Positions 11,768 through 24,033 of a DNA stretch of 64,000 bases are shown piece after piece. Source of the DNA: Sequoia sempervirens (Eukaryota > Streptophyta > Pinopsida > Cupressales > Cupressaceae). Position numbers and translations under genes: made by a program. The DNA lies in contig VDFB02270651.1 of the NCBI GenBank assembly GCA_007258455.2, forward strand, positions 495,521,370 to 495,585,369, given 5' to 3'. The notes beneath the pieces are model-generated. The model did not search any database. It saw only the letters and a program-made list of their open reading frames with translations, and was not told the DNA's origin. Every line of letters begins with the position of its first letter. The first letter of the stretch is position 1.

Positions 11768-12778
11768 GGGTGAAGCCACAATAGTGGTTTACAATTTGAT
11801 GGAGGAAGGAAAACAAGAAAAAAATGACCCCATGCAAAAAAAATTAGTTTTAGGGGTTCAAACAAACTTGTAGGTTTGAGCGAACCCATTAAATATTGGG
11901 CCCACACTTCCCACCCAAAAAAAACACACAAAATTCAAAAGGAAAGGGGGTTCACTCAAACCTAGGTTCGAGTGAACCCCCCTTTTCCCTAATTCTCCCC
12001 CTCAGGCACTTTGAAAGTCCAAATTTTTATGCTTTGAAGCTCAGGTTGAGGATGAAAATGGAGGAGACTTCACAAACCCAACTAGAATCAGGTAGTCCTC
12101 GAATCAAGCTATCGAACAACTATAATTTTAATATGTTTTGGTTTTATTATGTATTTTTTTTTAGTTTTATTAAACATAGGTTTTTCACCAAAAATCAAGC
12201 TCTTTGTTTTGCACATGTGAAAAAATAGCAGATTATCAAAAAAAATTGAAAAATATGAGTGCACCAGATATTGAAGTCCTTGATCCAACAAAAAAAATTG
12301 AATTTCGATACATAAAAAAAAAGTTACGCGTTATACGGTCGCGCTGTGTCTGAATTGTAATTGGTTTAACTTCGAAACTTGATTAAAGAAAACATATTCA
12401 ATAAAAAACTATCTAACCAAGTGAAAGCACTAGATATCATAGTTACACATCTAAATTTGAAAGAATTAGAATTTTATCCTTCATGGAAAAAAAGTTATGT
12501 GTTATACGGTGAGCGTCACTTTTTAAAAATGTTGTTTTATGAAAAAAAACTAGTTTTCGAAGGAGATGGAAAAATCTAAGTGCAATATGATTCTAAAAAA
12601 TTTAAAATATATATATTTAGAATCTACAAACAAAATGTCATGAAACTCTAGTTTACATCATCTTCAAATTCCTCACGGTTTAGCCGCTATAGGTGCCCGA
12701 AATTGAAGATTTAGTTAAAAAAATTATTTCAGTGTCCAGTTTGGCCAAAAATTGTAAACCACTATTGTTGGATCACCC
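11768..12778. mobile_element. ~1-kb inverted-repeat DNA element in the E 5' LTR
   Basis: The left end is GGGTGAAGCCACAATAGTGG. The right end, reverse complemented, is GGGTGATCCAACAATAGTGG. Terminal inverted repeats run for about 30 bp (through TTTACAATTT). It is flanked by TTGT (11764-11767 and 12779-12782). The other LTR of E, near 61380, has the uninterrupted site AGAGTTGTATGATGTG, which proves the insertion and its ends. No transposase was recognised, so it is non-autonomous. The 4-bp duplication does not settle the superfamily. Confidence 0.85.
11946..11981. repeat. 36-bp near-perfect palindrome
   Basis: The left arm is GGGGGTTCACTCAAACCT. The right arm is its inverse with one mismatch. 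It lies inside the 11768-12778 element, about 180 bp from its left end, and could form a stable hairpin or cruciform. Confidence 0.85.
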
Positions 12779-13325
12779 TTGTATGATATGAATGTGATCA
12801 AGTGTGGTGATCTAAGTACGAGCTTAAATGTCTAAGGCTGCCAGATTTAGTGAGTAGAAGGTGTCTACATTTTTAGTGTGTCTGATGTTACTAGAGGCAA
12901 TGAGCCGAAGGTTGCAGATGGTGTAGAGTTGTAGTGGTGGATTTTTCCTGTTGCTCTAAGATAATGAATCTCTCTATAATAGTCTACTTTTATTCTTATT
13001 TCTTTTGGATAGTGAGTCCTTTGGGAAGTGAGCCCTTGGCAGTGATCCATTCTTCTCTTTTGGGCAGTGATCCCTTTTGGCAATGAGCCTATTGTATTTA
13101 GTGTTGCTATTCATATATATGTGAGCTAATCCTCACCATGGTTTTTCCCTGATTAGGATTTTCCACGTAAATATGGTGTTCTCTTGTGTATGATGTTGAA
13201 TGTGTTTATGTTTCATATGTTTACATATTGTTGATGATAATAAGGTTTTGATGGTTAGTGAGGGTTTAAGGTTTTAATATACAATTGATTCACCCCCTTC
13301 TTAGTTGTCCTGTGTGTCTAACAAT

Positions 13326-13337
13326 TGGTATCAGAGT
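13326..13337 (+). other. Element E primer binding site (initiator Met tRNA)
   Basis: TGGTATCAGAGT begins two bases after the 5' LTR; it has one mismatch to the canonical TGGTATCAGAGC. Confidence 0.88.
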
Positions 13338-13380
13338 TGTAGTTCCTTAGAATAAGCTTAACCATTTGAGTAAGATCTGG

Positions 13381-13784
13381 ATGGCACATGGGAAGGGTGT
13401 CAAAGCTCCTATGTTTGATGGAACAAATTATGCTTACTAGAAAGCTAGGATGGAAGCCTTTCTTGTCTCTCTAGGGTTTGAAGTCTGGAAGTTGGTTGAG
13501 ACTGGATATACTATTCCTACTAATGGTCCGACAAGTGATGATAAGGTCAAGGATTATGAGAACAATGAAAAAGAAAAAATGATACCTTGAGTTGTCTTTC
13601 TAATTCTGAACTTGGAAAGGTGATAAGTCTTAAAAATGTTAAAGAGATCTAGAAAATTTTGTAGAGCATTTATGATGGAGATGATACGGTCAAGTAAGCA
13701 AAGATGCATAATTTAAAAGTCAAATTTGAAAACCTAAGGATGTCAAAAGATGAAGACATTATAGCCTACATACTCATAGTGGAT
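13381..13784 (+). pseudogene. Element E gag, N-terminal part, cut by element D
   Basis: ATG at 13381 encodes MAHGKGVKAPMFDGTNYAY, a copia gag opening. The next codon, TAG (13438-13440), stands where related proteins have Trp. The frame is lost near 13575 but recognisable gag continues (SNSELGKVISLKNVKEI; KMHNLKVKFENLRMSKDED) up to IAYILIVD. There element D is inserted after TGGAT (13780-13784). The protein continues at 48572 with DEVVNAINGLGGKLEE. The layout matches the gag of element B. No function remains. Confidence 0.85.
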
Positions 13785-14059
13785 TGTTGAAGTTGATGAT
13801 TGAACTCCACAACACCCAGAAATCATCTCCAAGCAATTATCTTATCACAAAAGAAAAATCAAAGCAATTGATTTGCTATGCAACCAAGAGAGAAAAGATT
13901 GAATCTAGAAGAGCAACTGATTTGCTATGTATTAACCTAAATTTTTATGAATTGAATGATTATAGTGAATGTGCAAGCTTTATAAAAGCATGCAAAAGAA
14001 AACCCTAGATGAGGATTGCATTACATTGTGACAAGTGTCTTAATCTCATGCAATAAGAC

Positions 14060-17000
14060 TATTACCTAATTTTGCTTTCAGCTCAATAAGGTAGAGCTAA
14101 GACAACAATGATCATGAAAATAGAATCAAAGGTACACATTTGATTCTACTAAGTTTTCATTCTACTGAGTTTTCATTATCATACACATAAATATTATCAA
14201 ATAATTTTTTTAGTTTATTATGCAAGTTTTTACAAGAGAAAAGATTGCACAAGCTTTGCATAAAATGTTGTCTTTTATTCATAATTACAAAAGTATAGTG
14301 TCCCACAAAAGTCGTGGGAGTAACTAATTCAATGAAATACAAGATGTAAACTATACATTTGAAGAAAGGAAAAGCATATGAAAGGAATAGGGATTCGTCA
14401 TTGCTTGAATGACGAACCCCAAGGTTGAACTGTTGCATCTTCAACTCCTTTCGCTTGGTTGCTCCAGAACTTGTTTTGATGCTCCAAAAGTTACCTACAA
14501 GAGATGAAAAAGTTGGTGTTAGAGCTCAAGATGCCTACTCTCCTCATATACAACATCAAAAAACATATAATTTACTCTCATAATTCATTGAATCCGCTTT
14601 ACAGTTTTCACAAATATCAAGGAAAAGTAGATCATCATAAATCACCATCAAATTCTAAGTTTCATTATTTTATCTAACATGTTTGTTCACTGTGTAGGTA
14701 TAGGTACATTTTTCATTGCTAGATTATTTTTCATTTGACATCATAGCATGTGAATCAAAATGGGATCCCACAAGGGTTGAGCCCAGCATGTTGCCCTCTC
14801 AATTTTAAAGAGGGATAGGAGTGTAAACTCATCATACTTGTCAACATTCAAAACAAGCACTCATCACTCATGACAGTGAGTTGACTAAATTCACTGTCAT
14901 AAATGAAAAATACTCGTTCAATGGAACCACAATGAGTAAGGAGGCAGTGATTCTATGCATAAGGACAGCCATAATGGTAGCATTGAGTGCATCTTTCAGG
15001 AAAAATTCACAAAGACTATTCAAAGGGCAGTCACAATAAATTTGATAGTACCAATTAATGTTAATGGTCATCATTGCCCTTAAGGACAACAAATTATATA
15101 TATGCAAGTGAACTCTTTCTCATGGATGTTATCAACACAGATCATGTCAAGAGAGCAGCATATAAGAGACTGTACAGTCATATGGAAAGATAGTCTACCA
15201 AGGTAGTAGTCGGGTATGTGTAGGATCATCATGGAAAAAATAGGCCCTTAAGTGGCAAAAAATTTAGAAAAAATAGAGTTAGGAAACTTGAAATAAAAAT
15301 TTGAATAAGTTATCTATATTATTTCAAAAATATGTAAGAATAGAATCTAGCAAATTGAATGTAGTTTCTAAACTACTGGGTTTATTGAAAAAAAAAACCT
15401 ATTTGGTGAAAATTTGAAATTTCAATGCAGAGTACTTAAATTTCAGGGAAAAAAAAGATGTAGGTGTTTGTCTGACCACCCTAACCACAATAATTTATGA
15501 TAATATTTTTGTATAATATTTTAGATATAAGTAGAGAACTCATGTTCCAATGTGATGCATATTTTTTTGTAATTTTTTCCAAGTAAATAATTAATTATGA
15601 ATTTTTATTACAACTTTTAAAAAAATATAAAACTGTATGTCCAATCAATCTTTAACTTGGTCAAACTTCATGAAATTCATTTTTTTAATCCTATAGTATG
15701 TGAAGCATATAATGTGACACATGTTTCGGATTCAAAAAATTTGATACCGTTTGAAAGCTATAGATGTTTTTCAATCAACCTATCAATCAAGACTTTAGTG
15801 GTAATTCAAATAGAAAATGAATAATAATTATTTATTAAATTCAAAGTAAAACATAATTTATATTGGTGGAAAGTTGAGAATCTCCTTTAAAAACCCTTTT
15901 TGTTTCATCAATTTTGGGTAAAAAAAAGTCATTAGCCACATACCCTACACATACCCATCATATCACCACTTTCTCGCCCATCATGATCTTGCACGTCCCC
16001 AGCCTCATAATGAAAAAGCCCTCAATTATTTTGCAAAACCCTCAGGAAAAATGGAAATGAACAACCCAAAATATGCAGTAAAGATTTGAAAGAGAAGAGT
16101 TCATAATGGAGAAGCTACGACCTTCAAAGGAGCAAAGCCTCAAGTACTTGCAAGAAAATGTGTGAGGTCGAGCTAAGGTATAGAGAAACTTCTTCATTTT
16201 TCCACAAAATGCACAAATTGAATGCCATGGCCTATGGCATTTTATTAAAATCTTCAAGATTTTTACATAAGTAAAAGAATGGAAGCAAGGGGTGTGAACT
16301 ATAAACCCAAAACAAATATTCTTCTCATTATTTCTTGCAAAAGAATAAAAAACATCAAGCATGAAAATACACACAAGAAATCAAGACATGTTCATTTTTT
16401 ATGCATAAACAGAGCTTGAGGCAACATATTTTGTTCACAGATAATGAAATAGCTTTGTTTACACAAAGAGGAGGCTTACCAAGCTCAGCCTTGATGTATT
16501 TTACACAGAATCTCCATGAAACAACTCCAAAAATTCCATGAAACCTCCAGATGCAAGAAACCATGGTGGAGCCCTCATGACAATAGAGTGGAACGAAATT
16601 TCTAGAAGTGCTAAGTGAAAAAATGAAAGTGAATTGTGTACTAAGGCTGCGTTTTGCGTATAGGGTTTTCCAAAACCCCAAGTTGGTCAAAAAACAAATG
16701 GCAATTTTTTGCCTTTGTTTTAAACTTTTTCAACATGAACTAATGCCTTATATAAAGTGTTAGAATGCCTTATGTTCCCTTTGCATATTTTGCAAGTCTA
16801 ACCAAATGGTCCCTTTTGCATTGTTTCTCAAAGCATGGCCGACTCAAGTGCTTTTATTTTTGCACCAAATTTGAAATGTAAAACATTGATTTAAGTGATA
16901 GAATTATAAATCACTTTATTAATGTTATGTAAATGCAGTATAGTGAAACATGTGCTTTCAAGTATGGTCAAAGGGGTTAGTTGAGGGTTTATGGTTTATG

Positions 17001-17952
17001 CCAAGCATATAGGAGAAGTTGAAGAAGTTGACAAACAAGTGGAGAGAATATAGGAGAGGTTTTGAATCAGTTTTGAAGGTCTTGGAAAGCATCTAGGAGA
17101 GATTTTAGGTGTCTTTATGGTAGGTGAGGTCAATGCTTGACCTTTTCTTCATTCATAAGCCTTTTTGGAGTTGTTTAAGGGGCTAAAAAATAGGCTTTAT
17201 TGTTGTGCACGACCAAGGGAGGTTGAAGTTCCTATCTTTGTGCAACTATTTGGGAAAGCATAAAGTAACTTCAAATATCATTTTTGAAGTTAGTTCTTTT
17301 CATTCTCATGCTACATTGTAACTTTTTTGAGGTTCTTTCAACAAGAGATAACATTTGTAACTCTTTTACAGACATGTATAGCAATATTACACCTTTGGAG
17401 ATCAATAAAGTTAAGCAAGTTTTTCCTTCTCAAATTATGTTTCATTGTGTGTGTTTAAGTGATTGATGCAGTTTCATGTGAAATATCTCATCCTTGTTAT
17501 TGTGTCTCATTAGTAGCACATTTATGCAGAAAATATATGTATGTTTACAGGTTGTAGGTTGTGTTAGTGAAGCAAGCAATTTCAATTTATGAAGAAATTA
17601 CATTTTCCTTCTAGGATTGTGAGCATTATAGCCTTCTTATGAAACATTGATGCAAGATCATATGAGCCTCTTAGTTATGTGTGTCGAAGCTTGGTTGTTG
17701 ATCGTTTGTGTGTAAAAGAAGCTATTTAAGTTTTAGATAATCATTTTGGTGTATCACATTAGGAAATAGTTTCATTTTATGTTTTTCTTTCTACCCTTTT
17801 CCATCAAAAGTAGTAATTTAGGTGAACACGATAAGATCCAGCTTACTCTGGAGTTTAGCTTCCATTATCTAAGCCCACAATCAGGGAAGCTTTCCAATGT
17901 TTCACCAATAGGCCAAGTTTACTCAGCAAGGGTACACTATTAGGAGATAACA
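14060..17952 (+). repeat. Element C 5' LTR
   Basis: 3893 bp. It aligns along its length with 20395-23335. It has an extra insertion at 15210-16002 and retains about 140 bp near 14370-14510 that the 3' LTR has lost by deletion. Small ORFs appear in both copies but look non-coding. Confidence 0.9.
15210..16002. mobile_element. ~0.8-kb inverted-repeat DNA element in the C 5' LTR
   Basis: Present in the 5' LTR but absent from the 3' LTR, which reads GGTAGTAGCCTCATAATG near 21377. The ends are (T)CGGGTATGTGTAGGATCATC and, reverse complemented from the right, GGGGACGTGCAAGATCATGA, an imperfect ~23-bp terminal inverted repeat. The duplication is only 2-3 bp (AG or TAG/CAG) and uncertain. AT-rich with no transposase. 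A related end lies at 7912-7952. Confidence 0.7.
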
Positions 17953-17958
17953 ATTTTT

Positions 17959-17976
17959 TGGCATGCACGGTGGGAC
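17959..17976 (+). other. Element C primer-site-like sequence
   Basis: TGGCATGCACGGTGGGAC lies a few bases after the 5' LTR. Element H has TGGCATGCCCGGTGGGAC in the same position on its own strand (45603 down to 45586). This suggests a shared primer tRNA, which I have not identified. Confidence 0.65.
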
Positions 17977-18178
17977 AATTTAAACTCTTAGAGTTCAAAG
18001 CTCATCATTTCATTGTTGGTTTTTGGTGTGTGCATCAGAAATATCAACCTTTGTAGGAAATAAATCAACACACTTGGCAACTCCGAGAAGTATTTTTCTA
18101 GTTTCACTATGGCCAAGCGTTGGTTTGTTTCAAGCAAGTTTGATTTTTGCTTATTTTCCAGCTTTTGAATGAATAAAC

Positions 18179-19590
18179 ATGTCTATGTTTCATAGAAGCA
18201 TGTCATATCACCCACCATATCGTGAAGATTTTGCTCATCCACATCCTTACCACATATCAGGCCAATCATGTTGTTGGTTTAGTTCAAATTCTATGGTTTT
18301 TCAAGAAAACCAACATGTTAAGTACTCTTACCACCCACCCACCCCTGCTCAACCTTCATATCAGCATGCTTACGCTCAGAATCAGTCCTAGCAAAATTTT
18401 TTGTTTCTAATCAGCATAGCTATTTTCTTAATCAGACTCAAAGTGTTGAAGACATGAGTTGTAGAGATATACTGCTAAAATTTCAAAGGAAAATGAGTGA
18501 AATCGAAGCGAATCAAAAGTATGAGGGAGATCAAAAGCATAATGAGAAACAACAAGAGTGGGCTTATTCAAATTATCAATGCCAACAAGAAGAGGAGATT
18601 CAAAGAAGGTAGTATGAGTAGTATCTTGCAAGAGAGCTAGCTATCAAAGAGGAGCAAATGAAGTTAATGCTTGAATCAATTCCTACAAAAGAATATGAAA
18701 TTCCAAGTTTCAAGCAAGGTAAAGCTCTTAATTCTTTAAATCGACCTCTTAAGCTTGAAATTCCAAGTTTCACAAGCCTTCATCCTTTGCAAGTTGAGGA
18801 AAGCAATCAGGTACATCCTAGTGTAGTTATAGAGCAGCCCATTGATCAGGATAGCTCACTCATCATGGAGAAGATTAGAAATATAAATCCACTGCATTTA
18901 GTTGTAGAGTATTACCGATTAGAGCAACAAAATATTGAACAAGAGAAGACCTTTCAAGAGGAATATTTTAATGTTTTAGCTAATGATCTTCCCAGTTTTG
19001 TTGAAAATGATCAAGTTGTTTCAATAAGTCAACCAGGGTAGCAGGGTGAAGAAGTAAAAGAGGCTGATCAAGAAGATCATCCTACAACTCGGTTGTATGA
19101 ACTACCTTCTTTCATTGAAAATGATGAAGAAGGTGTGATTTTTATCACATCAATAGCAGTTTCAGAGCAGCAAGAAGACATCAAACAATCTAATGAGTTG
19201 TTGGTTGAAGACATTCAATCAGATAATGGAGCCTTGGATTAGGAAGAGGAGTGAAAAAGTAAGCCTTCCGTGGAGCCTACACGGCTGGCTGAGAGTTGTT
19301 ATGAAGTAGAAAACAATCCTCCATCAGAATCTCATGAAGAGTGTGAGGAAGGTTCATTTTGGGATGACCTTGAAGCTTTTATCTCCAAATTGGATGACAA
19401 AGAATCAGACCTATTGGAAGAAGTTTCCAATCATGATAAATCAGAACAACAAGTTCATAAGTTTGAACAAGTGTTTGAGCAGTAGGAAGAAGTAAACAAA
19501 CATGAGGAGAACATTCATGTTTTGTTTCCTCAAGAGGGCTGCCACAAAGAGGAACAGTTTGAAGATAACATTGAGCCATTTTTTCACAAT
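18179..19590 (+). pseudogene. Element C internal ORF: Glu/Gln-rich protein of unknown function (broken)
   Basis: Starts at ATG 18179 (MSMFHRSMSYHPPYREDF, then a His/Pro/Gln-rich stretch). A frameshift near 18390 leads into a long frame with Gln/Glu-rich, coiled-coil-like sequence (around 18480-18660), KLEIPSFTSLHPLQVEES, then acidic repeats such as GSFWDDLEAFISKLDD, to about 19590. TAG and TGA codons interrupt it (for example 19039-19041, about 19240 and 19483-19485). No zinc knuckle, protease or RT motif is visible. The position right after the primer site suggests a gag-like or structural role; that is inference. I do not recognise the family. Confidence 0.6.
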
Positions 19591-20394
19591 TAGAAGGTGA
19601 AACAACATCTTTGGAGGAGGAAATTCTTGCACGACAGGAGAAACCTATAGAGGAGGATTACCTTGGGTAGCAAGAGCAAAAGGTGGAAGTGTCCATATTT
19701 CCAAATGATTCACTAAGAATGAAGCAGAGTAATTAGCAGAATGAGGTAGAATAAACAACACATGATCAGTAAACCAACAATAAGAGTTCAGGTTTCATCC
19801 TTTCAAGAGGATTCCTGATCATAGATTTATCCATGAGGGGTACCAATAAGATGCAACTGGTTATCAATACTCCTAATGATGAAATTGCAGTTGTCAGATA
19901 GCAGACCCAATTCACCCATTCATTCCAAATTAGCAGTATGTTTGATCAAACTCAAGAGGTAAGTGAATTTGGTTATATTCTTCATGAATCATTGCAATAG
20001 TTTGTGGGGTATCTTCTTGTTTTCCACCTCTTATCAGCGATTCATAAACATGTAATGCATCTATTGTTGGTAAGAAGGGGGAGTTATTTTACAAAGCTAG
20101 TTAATGGGTTTGTTTGACCAATTTTTTTGCTGGTTAGAGTAGGTTAGAGTAGGCTTGATTTTTAGTTTTAGTTTTCCAAGAAGTCATGTTCCACATTTTG
20201 TTGGCCCTATCCTAAACAGAGCCATGGTAGTTATTTTCAGTTTTAGTTTTGTTGTTGTATAGTTCCTAACAGCTAAGTTACAAAGGTTTTTCTGAGTGAA
20301 AAGGAAAAGAATTGACTCCTATGCCCAACAGATAGCTTGATGCTACTATTCTAGGATGCTTAGTAGGCAAGCGTTTAGTATATGTTGCCAAAAA
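19591..20394 (+). other. Element C non-coding region before the 3' LTR
   Basis: Decayed continuation of the ORF, then non-coding sequence. A purine tract AAGAAGGGGGAG sits at about 20072-20083, unusually some 310 bp upstream of the 3' LTR. The bases directly before 20395 are not purine-rich. Confidence 0.55.
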
Positions 20395-23335
20395 TGTTAC
20401 CTAATTTTTCTTTCAGCTCAATCAGGTAGAGTTGAGACATCAATGATCGTGAAAAGAGAATGAAAGGTACACATTTGATTCTACTAAGTGTTCATTATCA
20501 TACACAAAAATATTATCAAATGAATTTTAGTTTATTATGCAAGTGTTTACAAGAGAAAATATTGCACAAGATTTGCATAAAATGTTGTCTTTTATTCATA
20601 ATTACAAAAGTATAGTGTCCCACACAAGCCACGGGAGTAACTAATTCAATGCAATACAAGATGTAAACTATACATTTGATGAAAAAATTGGTGTTAGAGC
20701 TCGAGATGCCTATCTCCTCATATACAACATCAAAAAAAATATAATTTACTCTCATAAGGCAATAAATCAATTTTGTAGTTTTCACAGATATCAAGGAAAA
20801 GTAGAAGATCATCATAAATCACCATCAAATTCTGAGTTTCATTATTTTATCTAACATGTTTTTTCACTGTGCAAGTATAGGTACATTTTTCATTGCTGAA
20901 ATATTTGCATTTGACATCATAGCATGTGGAGTAAAATGGGATCCCACGAGGGTTGAGCCCAGCATGCTTCCCTCTCATTTTTAAAGAGGGATAGGAGTGT
21001 AAACTCATCATACTTGTCAACATTCAAAACAAGCACTCATCACTCATGACAGTGAGTTGACTAAAGTCACTATCATAAATGACAAATACTTTTTCAATGG
21101 AACCAAAATGAATAAGGAGGTAGTGATTCTATGCATAAGGACAGCCATAATGATAGCATTGAGTGCATCTTTCAAGACAAAGTCACAAAGACTATTCAAA
21201 GGGTAGTCACAATAAATCTGACAGTGATAGTTAATGTTAATGGTCATCATTTCCCTTAAGGACAACAAATTATATATATGCAAGTTAACTCTTTCTCACG
21301 TATTTTATCAACACAAATCATGTCAAGAGAGTAGCATATAAGAGATTGTCTAGCCATATGGGAAGTCAATATACCAAGGTAGTAGCCTCATAATGAAAAA
21401 TCCCTCAATTATTTTGTAAAACCCTCGAGAAAAATGGAAATGAAAAACCCAAAATATGCAGTAAAGAGTTGACAGAGAAGAGTTCATAATGGATAAGCTA
21501 CAGCCTTCAAAGGAGTAAATCCTCAAGTGCTTGCATGAAAAAGTGTGAGGCCGAGCCAAGGTATAGAGAAACTTCTTCATTTTTCCACAGAATGCACAGA
21601 TTGAATGCCACGGCCTATGGCATTTTATTAAAATCTTCAATATTTTTACATGAGTAAAAGCATGGAAGCAAGGGGTATGAAATATAAACCCAAAACAAAT
21701 ATTCTTCTCATTATTGCTTGCAAAAGAATCAAAACATCAAGCATGAAAATACATAGAAGAAATCAAGACATGTTCATTTTTTCTACATAAACAGAGCTCG
21801 AGGCAACATATTTTATTCACAGATAATGAAATGATAGATTTGTTTGCACAAAGAGAAGCTTTACCACGCTCGGCCTTGATGTTTTTTACACAAAATCTAC
21901 ATGAAACAACTCCAGAAATTCCATGAAACCTCCAGATACAAGAAACCATGGTGGCGCCCTCATGACAACAGAGTGGAATGAAGTTTCCAGAAGTGCTAAG
22001 TGAAAAAATAAAAGTGAATTGTGTATTGAGGCCGCATTTTGTGTCTAGGGTTTTCCAAAACCCTAAGTCAATCGACAAACAAATGGCAATTTTTTTCCTT
22101 TGTTTTAAACCTTTTCAACATGAACTAATGCCTTATATAAAGTGTTAGAATTCATTATGTTCCCTTTTGCATATTTTTTAAGTCTAACCAAATGGTCCCT
22201 TTTGCATTGTTTCTCAAAGCATGGTCGACTCAAGTGCTTTTATTTTTGCATGAAATTTGAAATGTAAAACATTGATTTAAGTGATATAATTATAAATCAC
22301 TTTATTAATATTATGTAAATGCAGGATAGTGAAACATGTGCTTTCAAGTTATGGTCAAAGGAGTTAGTTGAGGGTTTATGGTTTATGCCAAGCATATAGG
22401 AGAAGTTGAAGAAGTTGACAAACAAGTGGAGAGAATATAGGAGTGATTTTGAATTAGTTTTGAAGGTCTTGGAAAGCATCTAGGAGCGATTTTAGGTGTC
22501 TTTATGGCAGGTGAGGTCAATGCTTAACCTTTACTTCATTCATAAGCCTTTTTGGAGTTGTTTAAGGGGCTAAAAAATAGGCTTTATTGTTGTGCATGAC
22601 CAAGGGAGATTGAATTTCTTATCTTTGTGCAACTACTTGGGAAAGCATAAAGTAACTTCAAATATCATTTTTGAAGTTAGTTCTTTTCATTCTCATGCTA
22701 CATTGTAACTTTTTTGAGGTTCTTTCAACAGGAGATAACATGTGTAACTCTTTTATAGACATGTATAGCAGTATTACACCTTTGGAGATCAATAAAGTTA
22801 AGCAAGTTTTTCCTTCTCAAATTTTGTATAATTGTGTATGTTTAAGTGATTGATGCAATTTCATGTGAAGTATCTCATCCTTGTTATTGCGACTCATTAG
22901 TAGCACCTTTATGCATAAAATATATGTATGTTTGCAAGTTGTAGGTTATGTTAGTGATGCAATCAATTTCAAGTTGTGAAGAAATTACATTTTCCTTCTA
23001 GGATTGTGAGCATTATAGCCTTCTTATGAAACATTGATACAAGATCATATGAGCCTTTGAGTTGTGTATGTCAAAGCTTGGTTGTTGATCGATTGTGTGT
23101 AAAATCAGTTGTGCAAGTTTTAGATAATCATTTTGGTGCATCACCTTAGGAAATAGTTTCATTTTATGCTTTTCTTTAACCCTTTTCCATCTAAATCATT
23201 TTAGGTGAACACCATAAGAGCCAACTTACTCTGGAGGTTAGCTTCCATTATCTAAGCCCACAATCAAGGATACTTTCCAATGTTTCACCAATAGGCCGAG
23301 TTTACTCAGCAAGGGTGCACTATTAGGAGATAACA
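20395..23335 (+). repeat. Element C 3' LTR
   Basis: 2941-bp direct copy of the 5' LTR, without the 15210-16002 insertion and with a ~140-bp deletion. It ends AGGAGATAACA, followed by the AAGAC duplication. Confidence 0.9.
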
Positions 23336-23475
23336 AAGACAACTAGACCTATAATTAGGCCAATCTAATAATAAAAAAGAACTAAGTTTAGCTTAAGTGA
23401 ACTAAAGTAATAAGGGACTTAATAATTAATTAATGAATAATTAATTATCAAGTGATTATTGTGATTACTCCAACA

Positions 23476-24033
23476 CCTCCCTTAAGATCAACTTAGGGAG
23501 AAGCTATAAAACTATGATATAGAATGTAATGATGGATGCATGGATGGGTCCCGGATGCAAGTCCCGATGTGGTACACATGTACAAATAAATGAAATGTCT
23601 CATAACTAGAGAAAAGGAGAAAACAACATGGGAAAAACTCATCTCCAAAAAAGAGAAAAAGAAATGAATACACTAGTGAAAGAAGGATAGGAGGACTCAA
23701 TGTGATCCCCCAAGGACTGCTTCTATCACACAAGTACAATAGATGTCCCCGCGATAGGAGAGAAAATAAGGATATGAATCCCCCCATAATGAAGTAGCTC
23801 ATGTGCCAATGATAAACGCCTGAAGACAAAATATGATCCACTACCTGCAAACAACATTTATCCCCTTAGGAAGAAACAGATCCACTAGTCATTGGAGAAG
23901 CCAATCCAAAGAAATGGGTGAATCTAGAATCCAAATCCAAATGATGTGTGCCTCTCAAAATTTCTCATATATCCACATGTTGGGAAGCGATGATGCCAAT
24001 CCAAGATCCTGTGTAGACTGATGTAGAACAAGA
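23476..24033 (-). other. Element D internal region, 3' end with polypurine tract
   Basis: On the minus strand CTTAAGGGAGG (complement of 23476-23486) abuts the D 3' LTR and serves as the polypurine tract. The rest reads on the minus strand as long hydrophobic stretches broken mainly by TAG where Trp would fit. It may be decayed coding sequence of unknown type. CAAGA at 24029-24033 is the left target duplication of element B. Confidence 0.55.

Larger units (their letters stand above)
10665..13323 (+). repeat. Element E 5' LTR (with a 1-kb insertion)
   Basis: Starts TGTTGGAGATTTTTTGGTG and ends TTGTCCTGTGTGTCTAACA, followed by the primer site. About 1.65 kb remains after removing the 11768-12778 insertion. 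It matches the 3' LTR halves (52683 on, and 60885-61899) with roughly 10% differences by eye. It contains GGCAGTGAGCC-like repeats (about 13035-13090) and TTTTCCACGTAAATATGGTG (about 13160). Confidence 0.88.
14060..23335 (+). mobile_element. Element C: large non-autonomous LTR retrotransposon with ~3-kb LTRs
   Basis: 5' LTR 14060-17952 (3893 bp including a ~0.8-kb insertion), internal region 17953-20394, 3' LTR 20395-23335 (2941 bp). Its starts are TATTACCTAATTTT (a TG-to-TA mutated start) and TGTTACCTAATTTT; both LTRs end AGGAGATAACA. The target duplication AAGAC (14055-14059 and 23336-23340) and the empty site in the second D LTR fix the borders. The internal region is short and has only a Glu/Gln-rich ORF, with no pol. 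Very long LTRs plus no pol fit the LARD class of large retrotransposon derivatives. Confidence 0.9.
13785..23475 (-). repeat. Element D 3' LTR, split by element C
   Basis: LTR sequence occupies 13785-14059 and 23341-23475, about 410 bp in total. It aligns with 48159-48571. At 48420-48440 the intact order is TGCAATGAGACAACTAGACC, the empty site for C. The left 275 bp differ from the other LTR by roughly 13% by eye, but the right 135 bp by only a few positions. Confidence 0.87.

Noticed and set aside
11896..12579. Short open frames inside the inverted-repeat element, as a possible transposase
   Set aside because: AT-rich, short, no DDE or zinc-finger motif; both LTR partners show the element is a small non-coding insertion.
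20071..20394. Alternative start of the C 3' LTR next to the AAGAAGGGGGAG tract
   Set aside because: The empty site in the second D LTR and the AAGAC duplications fix the left LTR start at 14060, whose homologue is 20395.
16042..22078. Paired minus-strand open frames of ~110 codons in both C LTRs (for example 16042-16374, 21737-22078)
   Set aside because: They are present twice only because the LTR is duplicated; no known domain, and the two copies differ by stops and indels.
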